NCBI GenBank assembly: GCA_002329405.1
Contig: DCTE01000116.1
Span: 8,229 to 22,374 of the forward strand
Reading direction: 5' to 3'
Source: Ruminococcaceae bacterium UBA1448
Lineage (GTDB): Bacteria > Bacillota > Clostridia > Oscillospirales > Ruminococcaceae
DNA: 14,146 nucleotides
The notes below the pieces were generated by a model. The model did not search any database, was not told the origin of the DNA, and saw only the letters and a list, made by a program, of their open reading frames with translations. The position numbers and the translations under genes were made by a program. Positions 6,167 through 14,113 of the stretch are shown in pieces; positions within the stretch are counted from its first letter, which is position 1, and each line of letters opens with the position of its first letter.

Positions 6167-7975
6167 TTATTCATCCAGCTTGAGAACTGCCATAAATGCT
6201 TCCTGCGGCACCTCTACGCTGCCCAGCTGGCGCATCCGTTTTTTACCCTCTTTCTGCTTTTCCAGCAGCTTTTTCTTTCGGGTAATATCGCCGCCATAAC
6301 ATTTAGCAAGTACGTCCTTGCGCAAAGCCTTGACCGTTTCACGGGCAATCACCTTTCCGCCGATCGCTGCCTGGATCGGGATTTCAAACAGCTGCCGCGG
6401 AATGTTTTCCTTCAGGTTTTCGGCAATCTTACGGGCACGCGGATATGCTGAATCGGCAAATACGATAAAGGACAATGCGTCGACGATCTCGCCGTTGAGC
6501 AGGAAATCCAGTTTGACCAGCTTCGATTCCTTATACTCCTTGAACTCATAATCAAAGGACGCATACCCTTTGGTCCGTGACTTGAGGGCGTCAAAAAAGT
6601 CATAGATAATCTCACCCAACGGCAGCTCATAGTGCAGCTCGGCACGAGTTTCCTCCAGATAGCTCATCCCGTGATAAATGCCCCGCCGCTGCTGGCAAAG
6701 GGTCATAATGTTGCCGACAAACTCGACCGGTGTCAGAATATCGGCGGTGACGTAAGGCTCCTCCGCCTTAGCGATCATCGACTGATCGGGGTAGTTGGTC
6801 GGATTGTCGATATAGATGACACTGCCGTCTGTTTTGGTCAGCCGGTAGATAACCGACGGAGCAGTCGTAACCAGATCCAGATTAAATTCCCGCTCCAGCC
6901 GTTCCTGAATCACCTCCAGATGCAGCAGCCCCAAAAATCCGCACCGGAAACCAAAGCCCAGCGCAACCGAAGTCTCGGGTTCAAAGGAGAGGGACGCATC
7001 ATTAAGCTGCAATTTTTCCAGTGCTTCCCGCAGATCGGGATATCTTGCACCATCTGCCGGATAGATACCACAATAAACCATTGGGTTGACCTTGCGATAA
7101 CCGGCCAGCGGCTCAGCTGCGGGATTGTCTGCCAGCGTCACCGTATCACCGACACGGGTATCAGCAATGGACTTAATTGACGCGGTAATATACCCAACGT
7201 CTCCCGCTTCCAGTGTATCACAGGGAACCAGTTTCTTTGCCCCCATATGGCCGATTTCGACAACGTCGAATTCCGCACCGGTCGCCATCAGCCGGATGCG
7301 GCTGTTTTGGGTCAGCGTTCCCTCTTTGATACGAACATAGATGATAACGCCGCGGTAAGAGTCATAATAAGAGTCAAATACAAGTGCCTGCAACGGAGCT
7401 GACGGGTCGCCCGACGGAGCCGGAATGTCGCTGACAATCTTCTCCATCACCGCTTCAATCCCGATACCAGCCTTAGCGGAGATGCGGGGAGCGTCCATTG
7501 CGGGAAGGCCGATCACATCCTCGATTTCATGACAAACACGTTCCGGGTCGGCAGCAGGCAGGTCAATCTTATTGACGACCGGCACGACCTCCAGATCATG
7601 GTCAACCGCCAGATAAGTATTGGCCAGCGTCTGGGCTTCAATGCCCTGAGAGGCATCAACGACCAGTACCGCACCTTCACATGCAGCCAGGGAACGGGAT
7701 ACCTCATAGTTGAAGTCGACATGGCCGGGGGTGTCAATCAGATTAAATTTATAGACCTCCCCATTTTGAGCGGTATAGTTGAGCGTTACTGCGCGGGCTT
7801 TGATGGTAATTCCCCGTTCGCGTTCGATATCCATATCATCCAGCAGCTGATCTTCCATCTCCCGCATTGCAACAGAACTGGTTTTTTCCAGAATCCGGTC
7901 GGCAAGGGTGGATTTGCCGTGGTCGATATGAGCAATAATACAGAAATTGCGGATATGATCCATAGGGATTGACAT
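6167..7975 (-). CDS. lepA: Elongation factor 4 (LepA), ribosomal GTPase
   Basis: A full-length 602-residue LepA/EF4, a cytoplasmic GTPase that acts on the ribosome (back-translocation or biogenesis, still debated). GTPase motifs are all present: P-loop AHIDHGKST (15-23), RGIT (54-57), DTPGH (81-85) and NKID (135-138). EF-G-like domains II and III follow, with FRCGFLGLLHLEV as a landmark, then the LepA-specific C-terminal domain with the signature GDITRKKKLLEKQKEG and the ending EVPQEAFMAVLKLDE. The ATG has AAAGGAAAG about 9 bases upstream. A dedicated promoter lies between it and the surface protein gene. Nothing is odd about the protein. Confidence 0.98.
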   Translation of the reverse strand: MSIPMDHIRNFCIIAHIDHGKSTLADRILEKTSSVAMREMEDQLLDDMDIERERGITIKARAVTLNYTAQNGEVYKFNLIDTPGHVDFNYEVSRSLAACEGAVLVVDASQGIEAQTLANTYLAVDHDLEVVPVVNKIDLPAADPERVCHEIEDVIGLPAMDAPRISAKAGIGIEAVMEKIVSDIPAPSGDPSAPLQALVFDSYYDSYRGVIIYVRIKEGTLTQNSRIRLMATGAEFDVVEIGHMGAKKLVPCDTLEAGDVGYITASIKSIADTRVGDTVTLADNPAAEPLAGYRKVNPMVYCGIYPADGARYPDLREALEKLQLNDASLSFEPETSVALGFGFRCGFLGLLHLEVIQERLEREFNLDLVTTAPSVIYRLTKTDGSVIYIDNPTNYPDQSMIAKAEEPYVTADILTPVEFVGNIMTLCQQRRGIYHGMSYLEETRAELHYELPLGEIIYDFFDALKSRTKGYASFDYEFKEYKESKLVKLDFLLNGEIVDALSFIVFADSAYPRARKIAENLKENIPRQLFEIPIQAAIGGKVIARETVKALRKDVLAKCYGGDITRKKKLLEKQKEGKKRMRQLGSVEVPQEAFMAVLKLDE

Positions 7976-8014
7976 ATATTTTCTTTCCTTTCAAAGGCGT
8001 CTGTAAATCAGGGC

Positions 8015-8035
8015 CTGCGGCTGAAAAACCCGCAG
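8015..8035 (-). promoter_or_regulatory. Hairpin in the lepA leader
   Basis: CTGCGG (8015-8020) and CCGCAG (8030-8035) form a perfect 6-bp GC-rich stem with a 9-base loop. It lies just downstream of the lepA -10 box and about 40 bases before the start codon. No T-run follows on the minus strand, so a 5' stabilising hairpin is more probable than a terminator. Confidence 0.4.
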
Positions 8036-8043
8036 TATAAATT

Positions 8044-8072
8044 ATTATACCACATTTCAGACGGTTTGAACA
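8044..8072 (-). promoter_or_regulatory. lepA promoter
   Basis: On the minus strand TGGTATAAT (8044-8052) gives a perfect -10 with the TGn extension. The -35 at 17 bases is TGTTCA (8067-8072), a weak match. It lies between the stop of the surface protein gene (8089) and lepA, and gives a leader of about 60 bases. Confidence 0.65.
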
Positions 8073-8088
8073 GATAAAACTGCCGGTT

Positions 8089-10806
8089 TCAGTCGATCCA
8101 TACCCCGTTTTTATCCACCCGATAGCCATCCGGTGTCACAGTATCAACGGCCATCTTTCCATCCTCTGTCAGATAGTACCAGCTTCCCTTCCATTCAACC
8201 CACTGATTCTTCACCATATATCCGCCGCCATTGAAGAAGTACCAGTCCTCGCCAGTCTGCCGCCAACTGCTGGACACCATACCGCCCCAGTCAGAAAAGC
8301 AGTAGGTCTCACCTTCCAGCGTCAGCCATTGACTGGCCGCCATCTCACCTGTACCCTGATACAGATAATACCAGGCATTACCCAGCTGAATCCATCCGGT
8401 CTGCATGCTCCCATCCAATCCAAGATAGTACCACAGATCCTGCAATTGCAGCCAGCCATATGACAGATACCCGTCTTCGGTAAAATAATACCGTTCACCG
8501 TCGATCTCCTGCCAACCGGTCGCTTTTTCACCTTCCTGATAGAATACTATTTTCCCATTCTCTCTTTCCCAGCCGTTTTCCAGTTCCTGATCAACATACA
8601 GTTCTTCTGCGAAAATCCTGTCTGGACGTTTATTTACAATATCCTCAACAGGAATTGAATCTTCCGGTATTATGATTGGAGTGGTATATTCCGGTGTATC
8701 AGCATCCGATTCGGTATCTTCAGCTGATTGATCAGGCTGTGTTTCCGGCTGCGAATTGGGGACCAGCTTCTCAATTCCCTCCTCGATGCTCTTTGCCAAC
8801 TGTTGAAGCTGCTCCTGATCGGTTATATTCAAATTCCAGTCGATTCCGGCGATCAGCTGAGTGACAGCTTCAACCGACCCTGTCGTGTAGCCTGACAGGT
8901 CATCCGGCAACTGGTCAATTAGCTTTTGGATTTCAGTATAATCAGCTGGCCGGAATGTCAGTCCATTGACAGCCGCCTCAAGTTGTTTCAGACAGCTGTC
9001 AATTTGTTGCTGTACCGCTCCATCATCTGCCAGAAGAGTATTTGCCTGTTCCATCCTCTGGCGAACGATTTGTACTGACTGGTCGGTGTAATCTAAAAAA
9101 CTGTCGGGTAACGTCTGCAAAAAGGTCTCCAGACGGGAAGTATCCGCATTCCCGGGAATACGCAGTCCCGCAACTGCCTGTTGTACCGATTCAATGCAAG
9201 AAGCAAGCTGTTCATCTGTCAAAACAGAGAGCTGTTCCCGAACATTCTGCAACACCTGTTTCAGCCTGTCAGCAGAATATTCGCTGTATCCGCCCAGATC
9301 GGTTGGAATCTGTCGGAGAAGAACATCCAGTTTGGAATATTCCGCTGACCGTACAGTCAATTTATCAATAGCCTCCTGTATTTTTTCAGCAGTACTGTCA
9401 ATCAACGCTTGTGAAAAGATATCCAAGCCAGACTTCAGGCTTTCCAGCTGCTGTTTTACTGCATCTGTCGTCTCAGCAGTATAGATATCGGGCAGCATTT
9501 CAAACCAGTTTTTCAGCTGATCAATACTGCTGTAATCGGCTGGTAGAGGCTGCAAAGCATCCACCGCTGCCGCCAGCTGAGTTGCAAGCAGTGAGACAGC
9601 CGTCTGATCGGTATACGCCAAATTATAGTTGATCTCCTGCCGAAGCTGCTGTACTGCTTTAGCTGTTTCATCTGTATACAGGTTCAGCTGCTGTGGCAGT
9701 CTTTCCAGAACCGCTTTGATCTCCTGGTAGTTTGCACGGGTCTGTATCGTCAGACAGATTGACAGCATTTCGGTTCCGTCCGCCCCATAAAATTCGATTG
9801 TGACATAGGAAGTCCCCCATCCAGTCACTTCACTGGAAAACTGCTGATAGCTGCCATATTCATTGGAAACCGGACGCAGACACTCCGGCTCCTCGCCGGA
9901 TTCAATCCGTGCCCCAAACGACGCAGCAGCGACCGACCCGGAACCGATATCAATATTAAACTGCACTGTCTCTCCATAATCCAACAGGAGCGTCTCCCCG
10001 TCCTGATATTCTATACCGTCAATACAGACAGACGGCGGGATGTCAGGCGGCTGGATGCTGAAATCAACGGCATAATCCCGTTTGCTGCCAGATGGCGTCG
10101 TAACTGTCAGTGTCTGTGTTTGGGGCTGCTGTGATAACTCTATTTTCTCCGGTGAAAGCGTGACCGTTGCCTCGGAATCCAATGCTGTTCCGGTAAGTGA
10201 AACAACCGTTCCAACAGGAGTATCCGATGGAAATACAACCTGATAGTTCTGTATCTCCGGCTGGTAGTCCGCAACTGCTACAGCCTCCTTTCCATCCAAA
10301 TTGTAACTCAATTTGGCAAGCCCACCGCTTTGAGCGTCCGCCTGGGAAGGTTCTACCTGAAAGAGAAAACAATACGCGTCTTTTTTTGATGTCCCTACTA
10401 TGTATAACTGAAGTAAAACCTTTACTTCCATTGCTGGCAGATCAGCTGCCGGGGTATAGATCAGATAGTTGTCCACCAGATCCAATTCCCCCAAGCAGGT
10501 ATCAGCCGATTCCGGCATATCAAAAACAACAGCCATTCTAACTCCTTCAGGTTTACTGTCGCGAAACAGAGCACTACTGCCGGACAAACCGGTCAGTGGT
10601 CTTTCTTTATATATGTAAGTCTGGCCGGCAGGAATAGGCGTATCAGTCAGATCAATTGTATACGTTCCTGGCATACCATCCCAATTTGCAACCGCTAAAA
10701 CGATTTTAGCCGGATACAAAATAACCAATATCATTACAGACAGCACCATCAGAGCTAATATACGTCTGATCATGTAAAAATAATTGAATGTACATCTTTT
10801 ATTCAT
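8089..10806 (-). CDS. Secreted surface protein: cadherin-like domain, five ~65-residue repeats, cell-wall-binding repeats
   Basis: A 905-residue modular exported protein of unknown function. Residues 1-40 form a signal peptide: positive residues, a hydrophobic stretch at 16-32 and an AVA site before N41. Residues 160-250 resemble a cadherin-like beta-sandwich (YNLDGKEAVAV to YAVDFSIQ). Residues 255-355 are another beta-rich region. Residues 358-682 are five helical repeats, each opening with A-(D/E/N)-(Y/T) (A358, A423, A488, A554, A621), of the FIVAR-like kind seen in Clostridia surface proteins. A Pro/Glu/Asp/Thr-rich linker follows (683-725). The C-terminus (745-903) has seven or eight cell-wall-binding (choline/glucan-binding type) repeats such as TGWQEIDGERYYFTEDGY. 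No catalytic domain and no LPXTG motif are visible. I infer non-covalent attachment to the wall and an adhesive or scaffolding role. The ATG has AAAGAGG about 11 bases upstream, and a strong promoter precedes it. Confidence 0.88.
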   Translation of the reverse strand: MNKRCTFNYFYMIRRILALMVLSVMILVILYPAKIVLAVANWDGMPGTYTIDLTDTPIPAGQTYIYKERPLTGLSGSSALFRDSKPEGVRMAVVFDMPESADTCLGELDLVDNYLIYTPAADLPAMEVKVLLQLYIVGTSKKDAYCFLFQVEPSQADAQSGGLAKLSYNLDGKEAVAVADYQPEIQNYQVVFPSDTPVGTVVSLTGTALDSEATVTLSPEKIELSQQPQTQTLTVTTPSGSKRDYAVDFSIQPPDIPPSVCIDGIEYQDGETLLLDYGETVQFNIDIGSGSVAAASFGARIESGEEPECLRPVSNEYGSYQQFSSEVTGWGTSYVTIEFYGADGTEMLSICLTIQTRANYQEIKAVLERLPQQLNLYTDETAKAVQQLRQEINYNLAYTDQTAVSLLATQLAAAVDALQPLPADYSSIDQLKNWFEMLPDIYTAETTDAVKQQLESLKSGLDIFSQALIDSTAEKIQEAIDKLTVRSAEYSKLDVLLRQIPTDLGGYSEYSADRLKQVLQNVREQLSVLTDEQLASCIESVQQAVAGLRIPGNADTSRLETFLQTLPDSFLDYTDQSVQIVRQRMEQANTLLADDGAVQQQIDSCLKQLEAAVNGLTFRPADYTEIQKLIDQLPDDLSGYTTGSVEAVTQLIAGIDWNLNITDQEQLQQLAKSIEEGIEKLVPNSQPETQPDQSAEDTESDADTPEYTTPIIIPEDSIPVEDIVNKRPDRIFAEELYVDQELENGWERENGKIVFYQEGEKATGWQEIDGERYYFTEDGYLSYGWLQLQDLWYYLGLDGSMQTGWIQLGNAWYYLYQGTGEMAASQWLTLEGETYCFSDWGGMVSSSWRQTGEDWYFFNGGGYMVKNQWVEWKGSWYYLTEDGKMAVDTVTPDGYRVDKNGVWID
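8092..8571 (-). repeat. Cell-wall-binding repeat array (protein level)
   Basis: Residues 746-905 of the surface protein. About 20-residue units begin with GW, QW or SW and contain an aromatic pair such as YY, YF or YC, followed by DG or GG: near residues 745, 764, 784, 804, 826, 847, 868 and a degenerate last unit at 888. This is the CW_binding_1/choline-binding pattern; whether the ligand is choline, teichoic acid or glucan is not determined. Confidence 0.85.
8761..9735 (-). repeat. Five tandem ~65-residue helical repeats (protein level)
   Basis: Residues 358-682 of the surface protein. Successive units start 65, 65, 66 and 67 residues apart. Each has A-D-Y, then a helix ending in LP (as in VLERLP, WFEMLP, LLRQIP, FLQTLP, LIDQLP), then YT-type residues, a second helix and a third helix ending in AV..L. 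The units differ in sequence, so they are old duplications rather than recent copies. Confidence 0.85.
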
Positions 10807-10868
10807 GAATTATATACCTCTTTTCCTGTTTTTCTACAATATTCGACAGATTATTGTGCTTTGTTTTT

Positions 10869-10897
10869 AATATATCACGCAGCTGACTATCTGTCAA
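10869..10897 (-). promoter_or_regulatory. Promoter of the surface protein gene
   Basis: On the minus strand the -35 is a perfect TTGACA (10892-10897), followed after 17 bases by TATATT (10869-10874) with a TG upstream of it. The expected start is near 10862, giving a leader of about 55 bases. A second weaker promoter may lie just upstream: TTGGAA (10925-10930), 16 bases, TATAAT (10903-10908). Confidence 0.8.
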
Positions 10898-10901
10898 CCA
10901 G

Positions 10902-10988
10902 TATTATAATTTGTCAATTCATTTTTCCAAATATTATATACAAAGACTTTTTCGTCCGTTGACTTTATCTAATTGTCAGATTATAATA
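10902..10988. repeat. Imperfect 16-bp inverted repeat across the divergent promoter region
   Basis: TATTATAATTTGTCAA (10902-10917) and TTGTCAGATTATAATA (10973-10988) are inverted copies matching at 14 of 16 positions, 55 bases apart. The right copy overlaps the -10 box of the def promoter and the left copy lies just upstream of the surface protein promoter. A shared regulator site is possible; chance similarity of two AT-rich promoter elements is also possible. Confidence 0.4.
10959..10987 (+). promoter_or_regulatory. Promoter of the def-like/alkD/rhodanese/EFR1/yaaA operon
   Basis: TTGACT (10959-10964), a 17-base spacer and a perfect TATAAT (10982-10987). The start should be near 10994, giving a leader of about 30 bases. 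No other clear promoter is seen between here and the right edge. Confidence 0.88.
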
Positions 10989-11023
10989 ATTTTGAATATA
11001 TCCCTATAGAAAGGAACTCATCT

Positions 11024-11434
11024 ATGATTCAGCCAATCAACAAAGACCCGCTCTCTCTCGCCCGCAAATCCGCCGACGCTACCATTGCAGACCTCCAGAC
11101 AGGTCAAGATCTTCTGGATACCTTGCGGGCACATCAGCAGGAATGCGTCGGGATGGCTGCCAATATGATCGGTGTTCATAAGCGGATCATTGTTGTCAAC
11201 GATGACGGCCGTCTGGTGTTGATGTTTAACCCGGAGATACTTCGTGCAACCGGCCGGTACCATACCGAAGAAGGTTGTCTTTCACTGGAAGGCATCCGGG
11301 AAACTGACCGGTTCCGTTCCATCAAGGTTCGTTTTTGGGATACAAATTTTTCTGTCCGCATGAAAACATTTACCGGCTGGACTGCACAGATTATTCAGCA
11401 TGAGATTGACCACTGCAACGGAGTATTGATATGA
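11024..11434 (+). CDS. def: Peptide deformylase-like protein (short, type of Gram-positive second Def)
   Basis: A 136-residue protein of the peptide deformylase family, which removes the formyl group from the N-terminal methionine of new proteins using a bound metal ion. Motif II is EGCLSLEG (with the metal-ligand Cys) and motif III is QHEIDHCNG (the HExxH site). Motif I, usually G-x-G-x-A-A-x-Q, is changed to CVGMAANMIG, so the conserved Gln is Met and the first Gly is Cys. The same variant is familiar in short second Def proteins of Firmicutes. The ATG follows AGAAAGGA; an in-frame TTG at 10973 lies upstream of the transcription start. Its stop overlaps the next start (ATGA). Metal binding is probable; true deformylase activity is less sure because of the missing Gln. 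Confidence 0.88.
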   Translation: MIQPINKDPLSLARKSADATIADLQTGQDLLDTLRAHQQECVGMAANMIGVHKRIIVVNDDGRLVLMFNPEILRATGRYHTEEGCLSLEGIRETDRFRSIKVRFWDTNFSVRMKTFTGWTAQIIQHEIDHCNGVLI

Positions 11435-12129
11435 TGGACTTAAAACAGCAGCTTTTTGATCTCGGAGACAAAGACTATAAATGGTTTCAGTGCAAACTGA
11501 TCCCTAATATTGACCCGGATACAGTCATCGGTATTCGTATGCCGGTACTGCGAAAATTTGCCGCAGATTTTGCCCGAACTCCTGAAGCAGACAGTTTTTT
11601 GCAGCAGCTCCCCCATCAGTACTATGATGAAAACAATCTTCATGGACTGCTGATCAATCGAATGAAACAACCAATGGTTTTTGAGGCACTGGATCATTTT
11701 CTGCCCTTTGTCGATAACTGGGCAACCTGTGACCTGCTGGCACCAACTGCCTTTAAACACCCATCTGAAGAGCTGAATCGTGCAATTGAACGATGGATTT
11801 CTTCCGACCACCCTTATACCATCCGTTTTGGCATTGGTGTATTGATGCGGTTTTATCTGGACAAGCAGTTTGGCTGTGGACAGCTCCAACAAGTAGCAAC
11901 CATTCAGAATGGCCACTATTATGTGCGGATGATGGTGGCCTGGTATTTTGCGACTGCACTTGCCAAACAGTACCATGCAACGATTCCTTATCTGGAAAAC
12001 GAATGTCTGGATATCTGGACTCATAACAAAACCATCCAGAAGGCTATAGAAAGCCTGCGGATTGACGCAGAAACAAAAAATTATCTTCGTTCTTTAAAAA
12101 GGCAAGAAAAGATATCTCCTGTACCATAA
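11431..12129 (+). CDS. AlkD-like DNA alkylation repair glycosylase
   Basis: A 232-residue all-helical protein of the AlkD family (HEAT-like repeats; PF08713), which removes alkylated purines from DNA without base flipping. The landmark GIRMPVLRKFA (34-44) is typical. In NWATCD (96-101) the spacing W97-x3-D101 matches the catalytic Trp/Asp pair of Bacillus cereus AlkD (W109, D113). R132 in YTIRFGIGVLM and W171 in VRMMVAWYF are candidates for the other DNA-contact residues (positional inference, not an alignment). The ATG overlaps the def-like stop by four bases, with GGAG upstream, so the two are translationally coupled. The product should be cytoplasmic and act on damaged DNA. Confidence 0.88.
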   Translation: MMDLKQQLFDLGDKDYKWFQCKLIPNIDPDTVIGIRMPVLRKFAADFARTPEADSFLQQLPHQYYDENNLHGLLINRMKQPMVFEALDHFLPFVDNWATCDLLAPTAFKHPSEELNRAIERWISSDHPYTIRFGIGVLMRFYLDKQFGCGQLQQVATIQNGHYYVRMMVAWYFATALAKQYHATIPYLENECLDIWTHNKTIQKAIESLRIDAETKNYLRSLKRQEKISPVP

Positions 12130-12144
12130 AGTGAGGTGAACTGA

Positions 12145-12549
12145 TTGAAGCAACGTTCTGTTAAACTGTTTTTATCAAGCCTTCTGATTATGCTTACCTG
12201 TATCGTTACCGGATGCGGCGATTCTGTCCATCAATCCCAATATCAACAGATCTCTGCCAGCGAGGCAAAAGATATGATGGATTCTCAGACTGGCTGTCTG
12301 ATTCTGGACGTCCGTGAAGAGGATGAATACAATAGCGGCCATATTCCAGGGGCAGTCCTCTTCCCGGTTGGTACGATTGACCAGTCGACAGCACAGCAGC
12401 TGATCCCGGATCAAGACACGGTGCTTCTGGTATATTGCCGGAGCGGAAACCGAAGCAAAACCGCTGCTTCTGCATTGGCTGATCTGGGATATACCCAGGT
12501 TTATGAATTCGGTGGGATTATAGACTGGCCATATGATATTGAATCCTAA
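12145..12549 (+). CDS. Rhodanese-domain lipoprotein
   Basis: A 134-residue exported protein. Residues 1-24 are a lipoprotein signal: basic start, hydrophobic core LFLSSLLIMLTCIVTGC, lipobox VTGC with C24 as the lipidated cysteine. The rhodanese domain follows (about 35-132) with LDVREEDEYNSGHIPGA and the active-site loop CRSGNRS; C98 would carry the persulfide. The domain moves sulfane sulfur between thiols; the partner here is unknown. The start is a TTG chosen because GTGAGGTGA lies right before it and the signal peptide starts there. The location would be the outer face of the membrane. The gene is 15 bases downstream of the AlkD-like gene and 21 bases upstream of the EFR1 gene. Confidence 0.9.
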   Translation: MKQRSVKLFLSSLLIMLTCIVTGCGDSVHQSQYQQISASEAKDMMDSQTGCLILDVREEDEYNSGHIPGAVLFPVGTIDQSTAQQLIPDQDTVLLVYCRSGNRSKTAASALADLGYTQVYEFGGIIDWPYDIES

Positions 12550-12570
12550 GTCAACAAAGGGGGTTATACC

Positions 12571-13353
12571 ATGATTATTTATTTTTCTGCAACCGGAAAC
12601 AGCCGCTATGCAGCTCAATTGCTGGCTGATCAGCTGCATGAACCAGTCACCGATGCAGGAGCCTGGATCAAAAATAACCAAAAAGGTGAATTTTATTCCG
12701 AAACACCCTGGATTTTTGTCTCGCCGACCTACAGCTGGCAGATGCCGCATATCTTTGCCGACTTTATCCGTCAGACACGCTTTCTGGACAATCAAGACGC
12801 CTACTTTGTTCTGACCTGCGGCGGAGAAACAGGCTGCGCTGACCAGCAGCTTACAGCACTCTGTAAAGAGAAAGGGATGATTTTTCACGGCGTCTGGCCG
12901 GCCATTATGCCAGACAACTATATCATCATGTTTCCCGGACCCGATCCAAATAAAAGCCGCCAGATTCTGACAAAGGCTGAAGGTTCACTGACAGAAGCTG
13001 CCAATATCATTCGTGACCGGCGAGATTTTCCCGCTTTGTCTCACAACTGGCTGGATCGCATCAAAAGCGGAATCATCAATCAAGGCTTTTACCGTTTCCA
13101 GATCAGAACCGCTCCTTTTCATGCTACCAACAGCTGTATCAGCTGCGGAAAATGTGTACGGGTTTGCCCGCTCAACAATATTCATATGAAAAACGGACGG
13201 CCGATATGGGGAAACAACTGCACCCACTGCACGGCCTGTCTGAACGGCTGCCCCTCTGTCGCAATTGAATACGGAAAGAAAACCCGGGGTAAAAATCGAT
13301 ACCAATGTCCAGAATATCAAAAGCCAGGGAAAAATAAAGCCGGCAAAGGATAA
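12571..13353 (+). CDS. EFR1-family protein: flavodoxin domain plus two [4Fe-4S] ferredoxin clusters
   Basis: A 260-residue electron-transfer protein. Residues 1-150 are a flavodoxin-like domain with the FMN phosphate-binding loop IYFSATGNSR (3-12) and SPTYSWQMP (51-59) as a second landmark. The ferredoxin domain carries two cysteine sets: C189, C192, C195, C199 (CISCGKCVRVCP) and C217, C220, C223, C227 (CTHCTACLNGCP), each for one [4Fe-4S] cluster. The C-terminus is a basic tail. It is predicted to pass electrons between FMN and the clusters in the cytoplasm; its partner is unknown. The start follows a strong AAAGGGGG. The next gene begins 8 bases after the stop. Confidence 0.93.
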   Translation: MIIYFSATGNSRYAAQLLADQLHEPVTDAGAWIKNNQKGEFYSETPWIFVSPTYSWQMPHIFADFIRQTRFLDNQDAYFVLTCGGETGCADQQLTALCKEKGMIFHGVWPAIMPDNYIIMFPGPDPNKSRQILTKAEGSLTEAANIIRDRRDFPALSHNWLDRIKSGIINQGFYRFQIRTAPFHATNSCISCGKCVRVCPLNNIHMKNGRPIWGNNCTHCTACLNGCPSVAIEYGKKTRGKNRYQCPEYQKPGKNKAGKG

Positions 13354-13361
13354 AAAATATC

Positions 13362-14111
13362 ATGCAGATCATAATTTCACCAGCTAAAAAAATGCGGACT
13401 GATACCGACAGTTTTGATTGTCAGGGTCTTCCAGTCTTTGTTGAACAGGCACGGCAGCTGGCCGCACAGCTTCAGCAAATGACGCCCCAACAGCTGCAAG
13501 CACTGTGGAAATGCAATGATAAAATTCTGCAACAAAACATGGAACGGCTGCAACGGATGGATCTGTACCACCAACTGACACCGGCCATTCTCGCCTATGA
13601 CGGCATCCAATACCAATATATGGCACCTGGAGTTTTTACCGATCGGGCATTGGAATACATCCAGAAGCATCTGCGCATCCTGTCAGGGCTGTACGGAATT
13701 CTGCGTCCGTTTGACGGAGTAACGCCCTATCGGCTGGAAATGCAGGCAAAGTTGGATGCAGACGGTAAAAAAGATTTGTACGAATACTGGAACAAAAAAC
13801 TTGCCGATCAGCTGTTGTCGGAAAGTGACTGTATCTTAAACCTTGCTTCCAAAGAATACAGCCGTTGTATCTCCCGTCATCTGCCCAAAGAGGCGATTAT
13901 GATCACCTGCGTTTTTGCCGAAGAAGTAAACGGAAAGCTGGTCGAAAAAGGAACTCTGTGCAAGATGGCACGCGGAGAGATGGTTCGCTACCTTGCGGAA
14001 AATCAAATCCAGACCCCGGAAGGGGTACGCAGTTTTGACCGTCTGGGCTATCGGTATCTGCCCGAAAAATCCACACAGCAAACTTATCTTTTTATCAAGG
14101 AGGAAACATAA
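13362..14111 (+). CDS. yaaA: YaaA, peroxide stress protein
   Basis: A 249-residue full-length member of the YaaA family (UPF0246). Landmarks are the start MQIIISPAKKM, LYGILRPFDGVTPYRLEM in the middle, LNLASKEYSR, and LCKMARGEMVRYL near the end. In E. coli YaaA is induced by OxyR and limits free iron and oxidative damage during peroxide stress; the structure resembles DNA-binding proteins and its reaction is not known. The ribosome binding site AAAGGA overlaps the stop of the upstream EFR1 gene. The following gene starts 2 bases after the stop, and its Shine-Dalgarno AAGGAGG lies in the last codons of yaaA, so coupling is tight. The neighbours fit a role in oxidative stress. Confidence 0.95.
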   Translation: MQIIISPAKKMRTDTDSFDCQGLPVFVEQARQLAAQLQQMTPQQLQALWKCNDKILQQNMERLQRMDLYHQLTPAILAYDGIQYQYMAPGVFTDRALEYIQKHLRILSGLYGILRPFDGVTPYRLEMQAKLDADGKKDLYEYWNKKLADQLLSESDCILNLASKEYSRCISRHLPKEAIMITCVFAEEVNGKLVEKGTLCKMARGEMVRYLAENQIQTPEGVRSFDRLGYRYLPEKSTQQTYLFIKEET

Positions 14112-14113
14112 CA

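Noticed and set aside
8036..8088. Terminator after the surface protein gene
   Set aside because: No GC-rich stem with a following T-run is visible on the minus strand, so read-through into lepA remains possible.
10973..11023. TTG at 10973 as start of the deformylase-like gene
   Set aside because: It lies between the -35 and -10 boxes, so it is upstream of the expected transcript start; the ATG at 11024 has a good AGAAAGGA.
12175..12888. A 237-codon frame on the minus strand
   Set aside because: It runs antisense across the rhodanese and EFR1 genes, both of which have full motif sets and good ribosome binding sites.
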